From Papilionanthe hookeriana x Papilionanthe teres (taxonomy: Eukaryota; Streptophyta; Magnoliopsida; Asparagales; Orchidaceae): a stretch of 64,000 nt of DNA. The position numbers were made by a program, and so were the translations under genes. The notes below the pieces were generated by a model. It searched no databases, was not told where the DNA came from, and saw only the letters and a list, made by a program, of their open reading frames with translations. The DNA is taken from assembly GCA_022702705.1 (NCBI GenBank), contig CM040428.1, positions 116,730,183-116,794,182 on the forward strand. Reading direction: 5' to 3'. This document shows, piece after piece, positions 35,975 through 48,802 of the stretch (within the stretch, counting starts at the first letter, position 1; each line of letters begins with the position of its first letter).

Positions 35975-37050
35975 GAATTTGTGAGATGAATCCTCAGCAA
36001 TCACATCGTTCTTCTTCATCAAATTATTCAGGTCCATCTCAACCGACCAGTGTGATCAAATTGTTCATTCATCCTCCAGTCTATATGATCAAATAAATCA
36101 GAAATATTATTGATAGCATTCATAACATTCTATACCTCTTTTTCCAACTGCTTTATTCTCTTCAATATCACTCTGAAACTTTCAGGAAAATAAGGCTGAA
36201 TGGGTTGTGAAGTTTGAGATGGTTGATCAGCAAGCATATCCATATCACCTTAATCTCCTACTATTTGGTAGTCATAAAGATTAGTTGGATCAATAGGCCT
36301 CTAGGGAAGAAGTACCTTTTCCCAACTCTCATATGGATTTTGTGATTGACTACCCGAAATATGGTGGACAGATGTCTAAGCCCATTGTTAGATCAATGAA
36401 CTAACAATCCCAAAACTGATTTCACAATTACATTACCAATATCAATCAACATTTCAGTTTGAATACAGAAATTCAAAATGGCACTTTCCTTGGTTACTTT
36501 ACTAATCTTCAAAGTTGGAAATAACTTTGTCGAAATAAAGTAATGCCACTGCTTTGACACCGGATTTAAAGATGAAGAAGGCAAAATAATATATAAATTT
36601 TCTCTAACTTCCCAATCTTCATTTTCATCCTTCAAATAACGATACACATCATTCATATTATCACTTGTGGCATTAAAATTAGAATAGTGGCAAATAGGTA
36701 CATTCTCAATCTTAAAGAGATCATTAATTCTCGTAGGAGTGAATTGCATAAATCTACCTCGCACAAAGATGAATCCTTGGTTGATCCCGTGAAGATTTAC
36801 ATAGAATTCCTTCACAACCGGAACGACTACGACAATGGTAGGGTAACATAGCAGTGCCCAATGTCTTTCCTTAATTATCTCTTCAACTCTTGTAGTAGGA
36901 TTATCCATACCTTAATTTATAAAGCCCCTTTCCTTGATAATCCTCCTCTTCATCATCACTTTGTTGAACAATCGTTGTGCCTCGAAACTGATAAACTTCT
37001 GTCGGTTGAAAATGCAAGATCGAGGGGTTTCTATGGAGTAGGAATCCGTG
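35975..37050 (-). pseudogene. A2 ORF3a (full-length type, broken)
   Basis: The N-terminal part (about 37040-36910) reads NRQKFISFEAQRLFNKVMMK then KERGFI, followed by an in-frame TAA just before the 171-codon open stretch 36908-36393, which has HWALLCYPTIVVVVPVVKEF, FVRGRFMQFTPTRIN, WHYFISTKLFPTL and ESAILNFCIQTEMLIDIGN. Downstream, in other frames to about 36000, are a helical stretch (IKQLEKEVQNVMNAINNISD) and RMNEQFDH. So A2 has a first ORF3 copy with both the N-terminal domain and the coiled coil, unlike the shortened A4 ORF3a. Function unknown. Confidence 0.68.
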
Positions 37051-37197
37051 GAATGTGAATTGGGAAAGGTAGTTTTCATTTTTCTGGAGTTTGGAAGTTT
37101 AAAATGGAGTTTAGGGAGTTATAAGGAAAAAGATCCTGCTCAAAACCACCAAAAATCGCATTTTGAAACTCTAAAAACCATCAACAAGTTTTAGACA

Positions 37198-37281
37198 CCA
37201 GCGGCGCTCGATAGGGCGCTAGCGGCGCTCAAACCCGGAATTCAGCAAAACATCTCAATAGTTGGGCGTCGGCGGCGCCAG
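37198..37281. repeat. GC-palindrome module upstream of A2 ORF3a
   Basis: CAGCGGCGCTCGATAGGGCGCTAGCGGCGCTC and GGGCGTCGGCGGCGCCAGTGG on the plus strand, 150-240 bp before the start of the ORF3a coding region on the minus strand. Same placement as in A4 (9605-9703). Confidence 0.68.
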
Positions 37282-37442
37282 TGGTCAAAAATCTCACCGA
37301 ACTTCATTTCACCCAAAATATTGCAATATCTCAATTTGATCTAATATTTATCAATTTTTAGAAGTATTTAGGAGCAATTAGGATTAAAAAATAACTATCA
37401 AGAAGCCACAACTACAACAAACAAGAAAACACACCACAAGGA

Positions 37443-37505
37443 TACATATGGGTTGCCTCCCATAAAGCGCTTGGTTTAACGTTGTCAACCCGACAAACCT
37501 TTCAG
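37443..37505 (-). other. Conserved post-pol block in A2
   Basis: Reverse strand reads GTTAAACCAAGCGCTTTATGGGAGGCAACCCAT, nearly identical to A4 9263-9290 although surrounding noncoding DNA has diverged. Role unknown; candidate RNA signal. Confidence 0.65.
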
Positions 37506-38720
37506 TTAATCGAGATGACTCAGCTTTAAAACCTCTTTAAAGTCAGGTTGAAACCCGGCAAAGTAAGGCTTTAATTGATGCTCATTAACCTTGAAAATCT
37601 TTCCAGTATCAGGATCCTGAATATCAACAGCTCCAAAAGAATGAACTTTTACAACTGTAAAAGGTCCTAACCATCTAGACTTGAGCTTTCCAGGAAATAA
37701 CTTCAATCTTGTGTTATAAAACAAAACTTTTTGTCCAAATTCCAATTTCTTTTTCAATATCTTCTGATCATTCCACAATTTCATTTTCTCTTTATAGATC
37801 TTGTCATTGTGATAAGATGCATTTCTAATTTCTTCCATTTCATTCAATTGCATAAATCTCTTCTCTTTTTCAAATTAAAATTCAACTCTTTTATCGCCCA
37901 ATATGTTTTATGCACCAATTCAACTAGTAAATGACATGCCTTACCAAACATTAGTCTCTAAGGAGACATTCCAATAAGGGTCTTAAAAGCATTCCTATAA
38001 GCTCATAATGCAGTATCTAATCGAGCAAACCAATCTAATTTGTGATTATCCATAGTTTTCTCCAAATTTCTTTTAATTTCACGATTAGACACTTCTGCTA
38101 AACCACTAGTCTGGGGATGATAAGCAGTAGAGATTCTATGAATAATTTTATATTTCTCAATCAATCTCTTAATTTGATTATTCCTGAAATGAGATCTACC
38201 ATCAGTTATAATCACTCTCAACATTCCATATATTTTTCTTTAAAAATTTTGAAACACTCCGAGCATCACATCTAGGTAAAGTAATAGCTTCAATCTATTT
38301 CGAGACATAATCAACTGCAACCAGTAAATATAAATTTCCAAATGAAGGAGTAAATGGTCCCATAAAATCTAACCCCCATACATCAAAAATTTCAACTTCC
38401 AAATTATAATTTAGAGGCATTTCATTTCTTCTAGAGATATTTCCTACTCTCTGACATCGATCACATGGTTTAAAATATTTGTATGCATCCTTAAAAAGAG
38501 TAGGCCAATAAAATCCAGATTGTAAAATCTTAAAAGCAGTTTTATCAACACCGAAATGAACTCCAAATTCCGAATCATGACATCGTTGAATATTTAAATT
38601 AGTTTTTGCTTGTGGCACACATCTCCTAATAATCAGATCCTTACACTGTTTATATAGATAGGGCTCATCCCAAAAATAAAATTTGACGTCATGTTTTAAC
38701 TTCTTTCGTTGTTGCCTTAT
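37506..38720 (-). pseudogene. pol: A2 integrase
   Basis: The HHCC zinc-binding region is at about 38590-38450 (H in RCHDSEFGVHFG, then CDRCQR, intact). Catalytic residues: Asp in WGLDFMGPF (~38360), Asp in VIITDGRSHF (~38200), Glu in LAEVSNREIK (~38080). The frame is open 39068-38295, then a stop after DYVSK (usually Trp follows), a frameshift near 38225, further stops near 38000, and an open C-terminal tail 37853-37506 (FGQKVLFYNTRLKLFPGKLK, WLGPFTVVKV). All three acidic residues remain, but the chain is broken. Confidence 0.88.
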
Positions 38721-39485
38721 TAAATCAGGTGGTACAATATCACTCACAATATAATTCACAATATCAGCATACCAAGGCAAATTCTTTCCCATAATAGTAT
38801 AAAGTTGTTCATCAGGGAAAGTTTCTGTAACTTCCTTCTCAAATTCAGATAATTTATCATACTCTAATCTCGACAAATAATCAGCTATTTGGTTATCAGA
38901 TCCCTTCCTATCAACTGTCACAAAATCAAATTCTTCCAGAAGAAGTATCCATCTAATCAGTCTAGGTTTGGCATCCTTCTTTTGCATTAAATATTTGATA
39001 ACTGAATGGTCTGTATGCACAATATTTTTGTCTCCAATTAAATAAGGTCTAAACATTTTCAGAAGCAAATACTATAGCTAGTAACTCTCTTTCAGTAGTG
39101 GTATAATTAATCTGAGCTTTATTAACAGTTTTACTAGCATAGTAAATGACTTTGAAAACTTAATCTTGCCTTTGACCCAACGCTACTCCAATCGCATAAT
39201 CATTAGCATCACACATAAGTTCAAATGGTTTCTCCCAATCTGGTGAAACAATTATAGGTGCAGTGATTAATTTATCTTTCAACAATTCAAAAGCACACAA
39301 ACATTCATCATTAAAGTCAAATTTTCTATCATTTTCTAGAAATCGGCACAAAGGTTTAGTAATTTTAGAAAAATCTTTAATATATCACCTGTAAAATCTA
39401 GCGTGTCCTAAGAAACTCCTCACCTCTCTCACGGTAGTGGGTGGTGGAAATCTCTCAATCACTCTAATCTTAGCAGAGTTGACCT
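38721..39485 (-). pseudogene. pol: A2 end of RT plus RNase H
   Basis: From 39480 the minus strand reads the RT thumb block VREVRSFLGHARFYR, then FELLKDKLITAPII and the RNase H strands ELMCDANDYAIGVALGQ (39225-39175), YTTTERELLAIVFA (~39105-39065), VHTDHSVIKYLM (~39020-38985) and the linker GSDNQIADYLSRLE (~38905-38865). A frameshift falls near 39160 and another near 39065. The palm with the YxDD site is not in the window. Confidence 0.85.
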
Positions 39486-41680
39486 TGTTGACCTCATTTT
39501 TGATGAGGTCTTTTGCTTCTCTCCTTAGTACTTAGGATCTAGCCTTAGGCTTTTCCTTTGACTAATCTTAGAGGACTAGAAATGGAACCCACCCTTTAGA
39601 AATTTAAACTACTTCTTGACTCCCTGCAAACCCCACAAGCTTGATTGTAGACCCCTAATCACCTAAAGGGTTGAAATCAAATGTGGAGGTTTAAAGGATG
39701 AGTTCCCTATAGCACTTTTTGGCCTTAGTAATACCCTGGGTGGCCTGGTCTGGTGGGGGTTGACTTGCACATACACTTCATGGCTCAACCAAAATGATTC
39801 CATTTCACTCAAATTTGATCAATCTTCATTTTTCCAAAATTTCAATTTTTGACCCCCGGGGCCCTACACCCACTAAACCTACCAAATACTCTTGAAATGA
39901 CCCAAAATTTGCAAAATTACCTAAATTACCCAAAATTCCTCAAAATCAATCCTAAACATTTCCCCCCACTCAAATTGATCATCTTTGGCCAAAAATACCA
40001 AAATTTCTAAAAATACCCCTAAACCCTCCCAAAATTACCAAAGTACCCTTTTACCCCAAAAATCCAAAAATTCTAAAAATTCTTAGAAAATTTCAGAAAA
40101 TCTCAAATATTTCCAATTTCATTTTGTTCAACTACACCATGGGCCAATTTTGCCCATTTACCCCACTTTTACCAAAACCCCCAATTTGACCCATTTTTAA
40201 CCCAAGTGAGCCCAATGTCAAACCAAACCACACCAATTGACCTCAATTCTCATCCAATTCAATTCTAAACTTCAAATCAATATCCCCAACATCAATTTAG
40301 ACCAAATCCAACTCCAATTTGATTGACATTTGGGCCCAATTTCAATTTGAAGCCTAAGACCCAATTTTGGCCCATGACCTAAACCTAGCCCAATCTAACC
40401 CAATTCAACCCCAATTGGCCCCAAATCTTTTCTAAAGCATTCCTAACACCCCCATAAACAAAACACTAACTTGATTTACCCAAAATTTGAACCTAAACTC
40501 CACCCAAACCTAACCCAAAACCAAAATCCCTTAAATTAACCTAAGCCCAAACCTAACCCAAATGGGCCTAAATCCCAAAATCAAAGCCCAACCAAAGTTG
40601 GAAACTCTTTGTGACACTCCCATGAACATTTCTCAATATTAATTTTACATCAAATCCAACTTTAGCCCAACCTTAGCCCAAGTTAGCTCAATTTGGCCCA
40701 CCTTGGCCCTTTACCAAACGACCCCACATTAAACCCAATTCAATTCAAAATCACATCATACTTGTTCCAAACCACTCATGACACATGCCTAAACCAACTG
40801 CAACATTTATTTGACATGGTCCTTCACTAAATTTTCAACCAAAAGCCCATTTTAAAATTCAAAAGCCCACTTCCTTAAACCACTTTAAAAGCCCATCCAA
40901 AACCATTTCAAAAGCCCAAAATCAATCCAAAGCTCACATGACATCTTCATTGATCATCCATTTAATCAAGATCACCCCCTATGTCCAAAATCCATCATGT
41001 TGATCAAACCAAAATGGCATCATGACAAATCCCATTAAACGAATTCAAAATTTTCAAAATACCAAATAACCCATTTCCATGAAATTGAGCCAAGCCATGA
41101 GCAAGCCATAGACAAGCCTTGGAGCCATGCTTAAGCCACATGGAAGCCATGAGAATCTTAGGATTGTCAAACCTCCCTAAATGGCAAAAGGAGGAGATCC
41201 TTTAAACACTCCCTAAAAGTCATTAGCCATACCCATGTTCCACCCTAACCCAAAATTAATCCAAATATATTTGGATGGGGACTTCTCCACTCCAAACCAA
41301 CTGACTCATCTGACCTCCCTCAGCCCAAATCAGTCCCTTGGTGGGTGCTCCAAACCCAAATACATGACTTGACCAAAATCAAGCCAAAATGACCCTTGCC
41401 CCATGTCATTTTAATCAAACCTCCTTACACATGGCAACAGCCAATTGCTTGCACCAAACTCAATCCCTGGACTCACTGAGTCAAGATGGTGACCAGACCC
41501 TGCCGGCCAACCGCCTGGGTCGCCGGAAAACACCATGGCCGAGAGCTCCATGTGAGCCAAAATTTTCAATTCTCCCTGGCTGAGCTGTCCCAACCCAAAT
41601 GGACACCATGGCTGTTCTTCTCCTCCCCTGAGCAAGCTGATCCCGACCTCCACCGTCCCTCAGGAAGCCCTCCAGCCACC

Positions 41681-41693
41681 TCTATTTAAACAC
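41681..41693 (+). promoter_or_regulatory. Candidate TATA element of the giant LTR
   Basis: CTATTTAAACACC, preceded by CAGCCACCT. It is conserved at the same LTR position in the 3' LTR (61859-61871), S1 (~30750, TATTTTAAACC) and G2 (reverse, ~2268-2277). If used, U3 is ~2.2 kb and R-U5 ~4.9 kb. This is an inference from conservation and base content only. Confidence 0.4.
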
Positions 41694-42107
41694 CACCACC
41701 TCTCAGCCAAAGGACGGGTTGAACCAAACCTTACCAAAACTCTACCAAAATCACTCCAGACTCCTCTCCAGACATAGAGAACTTGATCCCCACTGACATC
41801 CAGCCCTAAAACCCTCTCTGTGAGCTCAATTTCAGAGTTGAAAATCCACACAAAAAACAGGACACTTCACCACAGCGAGTCAATCTCCAAATTGATTGAT
41901 CATACACCTTCACCAGACCAAGAGGAGAAGTTTCCCAGCAAAAGCCCCCTCACCAGTCCAGCCATTGCTTCCAGCCTCCAAGCTTTGTGATCGGCCTTGG
42001 TCACATTCATAACTAGACAATTCCCCAGAGCCAGAGACTTCATCTGGAGCTTGCCTGGACTCAATTGAAGGTGACTCAACTCTCAGATCGAAGCTTCACT
42101 TCTCTGA

Positions 42108-42119
42108 GCAAAGGTATGA
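42108..42119 (+). promoter_or_regulatory. Candidate 5' splice donor in the giant LTR
   Basis: GCAAAG|GTATGA with GT at 42114-42115, kept in the 3' LTR (GAGCAAAGGTATGAAC, ~62283-62298) and S1 (GAGCAAAGGTATGGAT, ~31176-31190). It lies ~430 bp downstream of the TATA-like element and could pair with acceptor-like sites before gag (47137) and the AlkB frame (55812). No transcript evidence. Confidence 0.4.
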
Positions 42120-45100
42120 ACTCATTCTTCCTCCCGAGCTTCCAGCAATTCTCCATTTTGTTTGGGTTAATTTCATAGCCTATAAACCGTATGCATGTGT
42201 TCGTCTCTTCAAGACGAATCGATAGAGTATAAGAACACAAAAATCCGTTGAGAAATGAGAGAGATCTTAGGGTTTGAGTGTGGACAACACTCGGGACACA
42301 CCAGTCGGAGACGATGATCAGCCGCCGTTGGATCGAGGGTGTATCGAATGGACGGTGCAGATCGCGTCGGATCAGAAGATGGAGCGAGATCGCGGGACGC
42401 GTGGCTGCTGACTCAAGTGGCGGAGTCGAATGGGAGCGCGACACGTAGGGGCTTCGGAGCTGCCAAGGTTGACGTGGCGCCGCGTGGATAAGTTGGAAAT
42501 TAGGGTATTTTTGAATTATTTAAATACCCAAAACTTAGAAAATTCATATCTTTGCATAGAAAAATCACAAAATAAAATAAAAATACATTCTTGCTCAGTG
42601 AACAGAGGAGAATAATGTGGAAAAGAAATCAAGTTAAATGGATGAGTATTTTATTTTTAATAATTTATTTACTGTTTTCAGTATTTTGATTCTTCATTTG
42701 CATAGATAATTCACCATGGCATGAGACCATAGAGCTTTTGAAGCCTCTGATCTTGGGAACATTCCCTGAATTTTTCAAGGTCAGAGGCCATCTCTGTGAA
42801 AAGTTATTGATTTTTCAAGTTCATGTCATTGTTTTAGGTATTTTAATTCCAATAGTTAGCATATTGTAAAATAAATTCTAAGAAAATTTGGTGATGTTTC
42901 TTAGGACCAGAGGACCCTATGAAAAATATATTTTGAGTTAATTCATTCATAATAACCTTAATTGGCCTAAACCCCTAAAATTCAATTTGATTTAATTAGG
43001 GTTAACCACACATCAAATTGACTTGAAAAAAAATTCTCCATTGCTCTTTAGGGTCAGAGGAACCTCACATAAAATTTTGAAATCAATTGGACTTGATTAA
43101 CCCCCCCCCCAAAGTGGATTGATTAAGCCTCACAAGCAAAATGGAACTTTAAAAATTCATAACTCCAAAAAAACTTTTCAAAAATTCACAAAAATGATTT
43201 TGGAGCTTCTCTGATATCAGGGGAGTTCAGGAAAATTAAAATTAGAATTTTCTAAAAAAGTTATTTTTTCACAATATTTTAATATTTTAATAATTAAAAA
43301 ATAATAAAAATCATAAAAATGTCACATTTTGACTCCTAATCACATAGGAACAAACCAAATATTTTTCCTAAGTCCCTAGGATAGGATATTGAATTTTAAA
43401 GGACTTAATGTAATTTTTAATATTAAAAAAATGAATTTTCAACCTTTTTCACTAAAATAATTCTAATAAATCAAAGAAAAATCAGAAAATTATAAAATTT
43501 GTTTCTCTGGACTCCTTGAGGTCAGAGAAATTTAAGAAAAATATAAAATCTATTTTTCAACTTTTATTTTATTTAAAAATTAATTAACACTATAAAACTC
43601 AAAATAATTACAATAAATAAAACATAATTCAAAAAATCACAAAATTTGGTCCAAGTGGTCCTGTGGTAATTTTCTTAAGGACAGAAACCTTTTCTTGGTC
43701 ATGTTGTTGAGTTTTCTTTGAAAACCCCTATTTTCTATTAAAAATAATTATATAAATAAATTAAATTCAGAAAAATCACATTTTCTCCTCTAATGTCTTA
43801 ATTGACATGTGAGAGAGGTGACATAGAAATTTCAAATTCATTTGAGCTCAATTTAGTGAGTTATGAAATAAATAAGCTTAAAAGGGCATAAAGGTAATTA
43901 AAATTTTTTAACCCTTAATTAAAACTTTAGGTTTAATCAAAATGGGGGGTAAAATATTTGATTTTAACTTTCTCTTGGATGACTGAAACTTAGGGAAATT
44001 AAGGGGTAGAAACCCACTAAACACTTTGAAAATATCAAAATGAAACTTTAATTAATTAAATGATTTAAATATTGGAAAGAATATATTTAAAATTTGGATT
44101 ATTAAGATAGGGATATTATTAAGAGGATATTTATTCTTTAATTTAAAAAATCCCTAAACAAATCACTTTAACAATATGTAGTTCTTAATTAAGAATTAAA
44201 ATAATAATCTAAATTAACAATTAAAATTAAATTAAAATTAAATTTAAAATTAAATAAAATAAAATAAAATTAAATTTAAATTTAATTAAAATCAAATTGA
44301 ATTAAATTAAAATCATTTAACAACGAACCTAAATGAAATCATTAAGAATTAAATTAAAACATAACAATAATTTCAACACCTCTTTCTATCTATGTAAATT
44401 TAAAATATGAACATCAATTTAAATACCAAGATAATTAAGAATATAAAGATTTAAATCAAATTTAAAATAATTTGAACACTATTCCAAACTTAAAATTATT
44501 AATTAAACCCTCATAATTAAACTAAAACACTTTAAATCATTAACTCAAACTTTAAATTAAGAATGATTAAAATTCTCGATAAACCAACTTGCCCTTAAAG
44601 GCTTTAATTATTATAACTCTTAAATAGAGTATTAAGTGAGATGTCACTTCATTCATCAGATAATCAAATACCTAAGTTCACTGAGCAAGAGACAAAATTT
44701 AACTAAACTCCTGGAAGATTAATTCACCTGTGCAACTAAATTTACTTGGACTCAAAATAATCCCAGAAGTATTGAGAAGATGTTTAGGACTTGTCCAAAG
44801 CACTTCCTCAATATGACGGGATGTTTTAGAAGAACAACTGAATTTAATTGTTCTTTGATGATGAAAATCATCCTTAAAACCAAAAAACCTAGACGTCATA
44901 GGAGAAGACTAGTTATAGGATTAGGAATTTGGTAGACAACCAAAACCCTTCCCTTAGCTTTACCTAGGTACTTGTTGAAATATTTAAATGCCTTAACATG
45001 TGTTTTAAGCGCAGCTTGGGATGACGGGAAGACCCTCCAGGTACGCTTTTATTTTATTGCAATTTGCTTTATTGCAATTTACTTACGTGCATTGTACTTT

Positions 45101-46591
45101 ACTTTTCTTGCATGTTAAACAAGACTGTTGCATGAAAACCAAAACCTTTAGGATAGTCCCTGAACTGAAACCAAAACTAAATTAAAAGTCATTGCAAGAT
45201 AAAATTCACCGCCACAACATTCCAAAGTATAAAACAACTCAAAATTTAATCACAAACAGAACAACAAAACTACAATTGCAACTAAATTAAAACGTCTCGT
45301 TGAATGATTGGGAATACCTCGGATGATGTAACCCACGTGTTGCTAACGGGATTTCCCACGGTCTAAATGAAAGTGTGGAACTCATTCAGTTGAGTTTAGC
45401 AAATTCATCTGGACTAAGTGAATTCAATGAAAATAATGGTGCCGGGATGACGGAACTGTAGGATCTTAATCGGTTCTGTTTAACTAACTTTAAGATTTGT
45501 TTTAATTAAAACATTAAAGACATTTGAATTTTAAGTTTTTCTCTAAACCAAAAAACTTCTCTCATCCTTTGATTTATGACTTCTAAAACTAAACCTCTGC
45601 AACAACAAGGAGCTCGGGGCATGGTGGGCAGCACAGCCATCGTCGTCAGCAAAACTGAAATCTACATCAGCAAAACCTTTCCTAGAAATAAATAACCAAG
45701 CCATAGGATTTCGAGATAGTTTGCCTAGTGCAACATAAATCCTCAACTTTTCGTTAGGCATTTGTATAATTATATTATGCAAATTAAGCCCTAACCGGTC
45801 TTAGGACTCCGAGGTAGTCGTTCGGTACGACATAAACCCTCACATCTTCAAGGCTATTTGTATGATTATGTCATACAAATATAAGTCCTAATTAATTAAA
45901 ATTGGCAAGATTGAAACATTAAATAAACTCCCAACTCAAAGCCAAACAATAGGATAGTTTGAGAGGTTGCCAAGGTTCTTCTTGGATCCTCAGCTTCTCC
46001 TACTTCTCTTCCTTTGGACTCTTAAAATAGAATGTTCCAAATTTGAGCTAATCCCTATTGAAACTTCCAAAAATTCAATCTTTTGAAAACTTAAACTTTG
46101 AAATTCTTGAGAGCAAAACCACTGATCATTATCGAGAGTTTTCTTAAGTGTCTTCAGACATTTAAGATGTAATTAACTATAGAGGCTTGCCCTTATAGGG
46201 AACTTTAAGAACCCAGGTAATATAAACCCTGCTTAATTCATTTATATTAAGCAAGGGAACTTGTCGGCTTTTAAGATTGGTTCTAAGACCAAACGGATGT
46301 CATTAATCTTCTAGTTTATTTAATTGAGCCCCATTATCAAGCAGTGTGTCTATTCTTCGGGATAGATACACGGTTTGTGGTGCGGTGCTTGTTTATATAA
46401 ACTATTCGGGATGTGAGATCAGTTTGATTTCATATCTTAAAATTTTCAAACTTAAAATCATTTTCAAAATCAAATGCTACTTTCTAAATTATATATATTT
46501 AAATTAAATTTAAAACCTAAAATTCGCCGACAATTTCTGTAGGCGACCCTTTTTTTTAAAATACAACACATAACCTAAAAATATGCCGACA

Positions 46592-47140
46592 ACATCTCGC
46601 GACTTCGCTGTGGACTAGTTCCTCTCTTCATTTTTGATCAGATGGTTTTTCCTTCATAAATCGGTAGTGTATCCATGTCACTAGTGGAGCAAACTACCAT
46701 TCTTTCGTTGGAATACCCCGTTCATTTCTGTCTTGAATGAGTATAGCCAACTCTTCTCAGATTTAGGAGCCACTGTTTAGACACCCCTAAATGGAGAGGT
46801 TCCGAGATCCTTTTACCTCTTTTCTGAGGTGGGGTGGACTCCCAATAGGTGTTAGTTTAGGAGCGGTCCTTCGAGTCGAGAAGTCTCGCATAAGACTTTC
46901 TCTTCCTTCCCAATCCTAAATCGGGCCCTTTACCTTTTCTATAACCTTTTTCCTTCAATCGTTTTGTTTCTAACAAACAAACCTACTAATAAACAACCTC
47001 CTAATAAACAATCTCTTTTAAAAATCACAAATACACTAAGATAAACGAAAATGTGTTCGGACTCATTCTTTTTCGTCCTAAACTTTACGACGAAAGGAAG
47101 CATAATTCGGGACTGACATTCGGAATCTGCTCTGCAGAAA
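46592..47140 (+). other. G1 primer-site region and gag leader
   Basis: The first ~25 nt after the LTR contain TCGCGACTTCGCTGTGGAC, resembling the Arg-tRNA-type site (CGACT..CGCTG.GGAC) of Tat/Ogre elements with several mismatches. The leader is noncoding and pyrimidine-rich toward its end, finishing GGAATCTGCTCTGCAG (CAG at 47135-47137), a good 3' splice-site-like sequence three bases before the gag ATG. Confidence 0.5.
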
Positions 47141-48802
47141 ATGACTGCCCCAAAGTTAATCTTCTCCTTCACCAATGGAATGGACTTCGCCATTTACAAG
47201 GATGAGCTGCCCGACAATGGAATCATCCGTTTCGGACAAGGATTCGACAACACAGATATCAAGTTTGCTGATGTCACTCTCTTCACACTAATGGACAAAG
47301 TGTCAGAAACTGAAGAGCCCATGATTGAGTTCAACCTGAAATCGACTCAAGAATTCCCTCCCCTGCAAAGGATTCCAGCTGAAAGGAGTACTACTGTTCA
47401 TAGGAGGACTGTTGTCTCCACCCCCACCGGTCTAGTTATCTCTGCACCTACCCTGACTTCTGTCAAACTCAAGGGGAAGGAAATCCAAGTCTGTGATGAG
47501 CCTGTCACCGTGGAGGGTACAGATTTTGCTACAATACCATCTGTTTTTGAGATTGGGTCCAGTTCGAGAATTGCAACCCTAACTCAGACTCAAAGAAGAA
47601 ATAGAAACAGAAAGAACGCCAAGATCGAGAAAGCCAGAGCTGCTGAAGTTGCTTTTCTAGAAGTAATTCTTGAGGAAAGAGAAGAACTGCCTGAGTATAT
47701 ACCTTTGTTGGAAGGGAACAGGTTTCACCCTCTCTCTGCCGCATCAGATGAAGAGAATGTCCGTAGGATCGCCGCTGCATTACCCCGACCTGCGTACTAC
47801 AGCAATTACAAGAGGAAAAGTGATAAGACTATGACATTGGCTCGACTGCAAGCTGTTATAGAAAGATTGGCAAAGAAAGAAAGATGCTCTGTGTTAGAAA
47901 TCTTAAGAAGGATAGGATGGGTGCCAGCTAAATCCCAACTCGGACCGCGAATAGAGCCTGTTGCTACCACAGAGAAACCAAAGAAGAAGATAAAAGCCAG
48001 TTCACCCGTTGTTGTATCGGGTCTACAAATTAGGGAGGATACCACCTTCCAGCATATAGCCGACAGATCATCCGGTCCTAGGCTTCCGGCTGCAAGAAGG
48101 ATGGTATGGCGACCTACTACTGGCGAGCTAAGACCAAAACAATGTCCTAAGAAGAAAAGTCTCGTCAGGAGACTTGAATCAGAAGAAAGTGCTACTGCAA
48201 TAAAGGGGACTCCCGGGAAGGAAGTTAAACAACCGTCACGAGACAACTGCGAGACCGTGCGGAAAAGGCCAATAGAGGATGCCATGGACAAATTAAGGAC
48301 CGATATCCGACGATTAGCAAAAGAAAGAGAAGAAAAATTAGATGATGAAGTTGACTCATCAGAGTTCATGGATGAGGAGTATGTCGAGATCAACATGGTT
48401 GAAACACGAGCATCATCCACTTCACAAGGTGCTCCAGCAGCTGCAGAAAGAGATGAACCGGAAGTGATGAGGGCACAGCTTCGGGAAAGAGATGACACAA
48501 TTTCCCAGATGGCAAAATGGATGGAAGAGATGGCTGCTGCCTTAGCGACTCTCCAGAGTCAGGTACAACCTCAGAAAAAGACATCCCCAGAAATTATCCA
48601 TATTACAGATGGAGGAAAAGAGATCACATCCGTCAACGGAGATGAACAACCAAAGAAAGATCCTGTACAAAGCATGATTCTAGAAAAGGACATTAAGAAC
48701 ATGGTAGAACAGCAGGTGCGAGAAGCATTAGCACAATCCAAGAGTGGAGCATCTATTCAGACAGTTAGACCTTACCCCAAAGAGTTCGATGCAGTCCAAT
48801 AA
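47141..48802 (+). pseudogene. gag: G1 gag, N-terminal extension
   Basis: A 553-codon open frame starting MTAPKLIFSFTNGMDFAIY. It is charged and low in recognised domains, with basic patches (RRNRNRKNAKIEKARA, ~140-160) and a predicted coiled coil near residues 440-480 (MRAQLRERDDTISQMAKWME). It stops at TAA 48800-48802; the capsid domain follows immediately in the same frame (PKGFIPPLFKTFDG...), so the stop is probably a nonsense mutation inside one Gag. Long N-terminal Gag extensions are common in Tat/Ogre elements. The first ~20 residues resemble those of the AlkB-like gene product downstream (residues ~4-16). Confidence 0.8.

Larger units (their letters stand above)
35849..39485 (-). mobile_element. 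A2: minus-strand Athila element, pol and ORF3a part
   Basis: Read from 39485 leftwards: end of RT, RNase H, integrase, conserved post-pol block, palindromes, ORF3a, spacer. G1 cuts it at 39485; the 5' half (LTR, gag, protease, most of RT) should lie beyond the right end of G1. Confidence 0.87.
39486..46591 (+). repeat. G1 5' LTR (7106 bp)
   Basis: TGTTGACC...TATGCCGACA, colinear with S1 and with the 3' LTR. Near 39777 about 180 bp present in the 3' LTR (59779-59959) and in S1 are missing, a deletion after insertion with CT microhomology. The preceding 5 bp GACCT (39481-39485) should be the TSD; the partner is outside the window. Putative internal landmarks: TATA-like 41681-41693, splice-donor-like 42111-42119, CpG-rich patch 42280-42490, C-run at 43100-43111. 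Reading frames inside (41389-41583, 42076-42444, 45543-45782) have no conserved protein. Confidence 0.93.

Noticed and set aside
47806..48498. 230-codon minus-strand open frame opposite gag
   Set aside because: Shadow of the gag coding strand; no domain and no conservation independent of gag.
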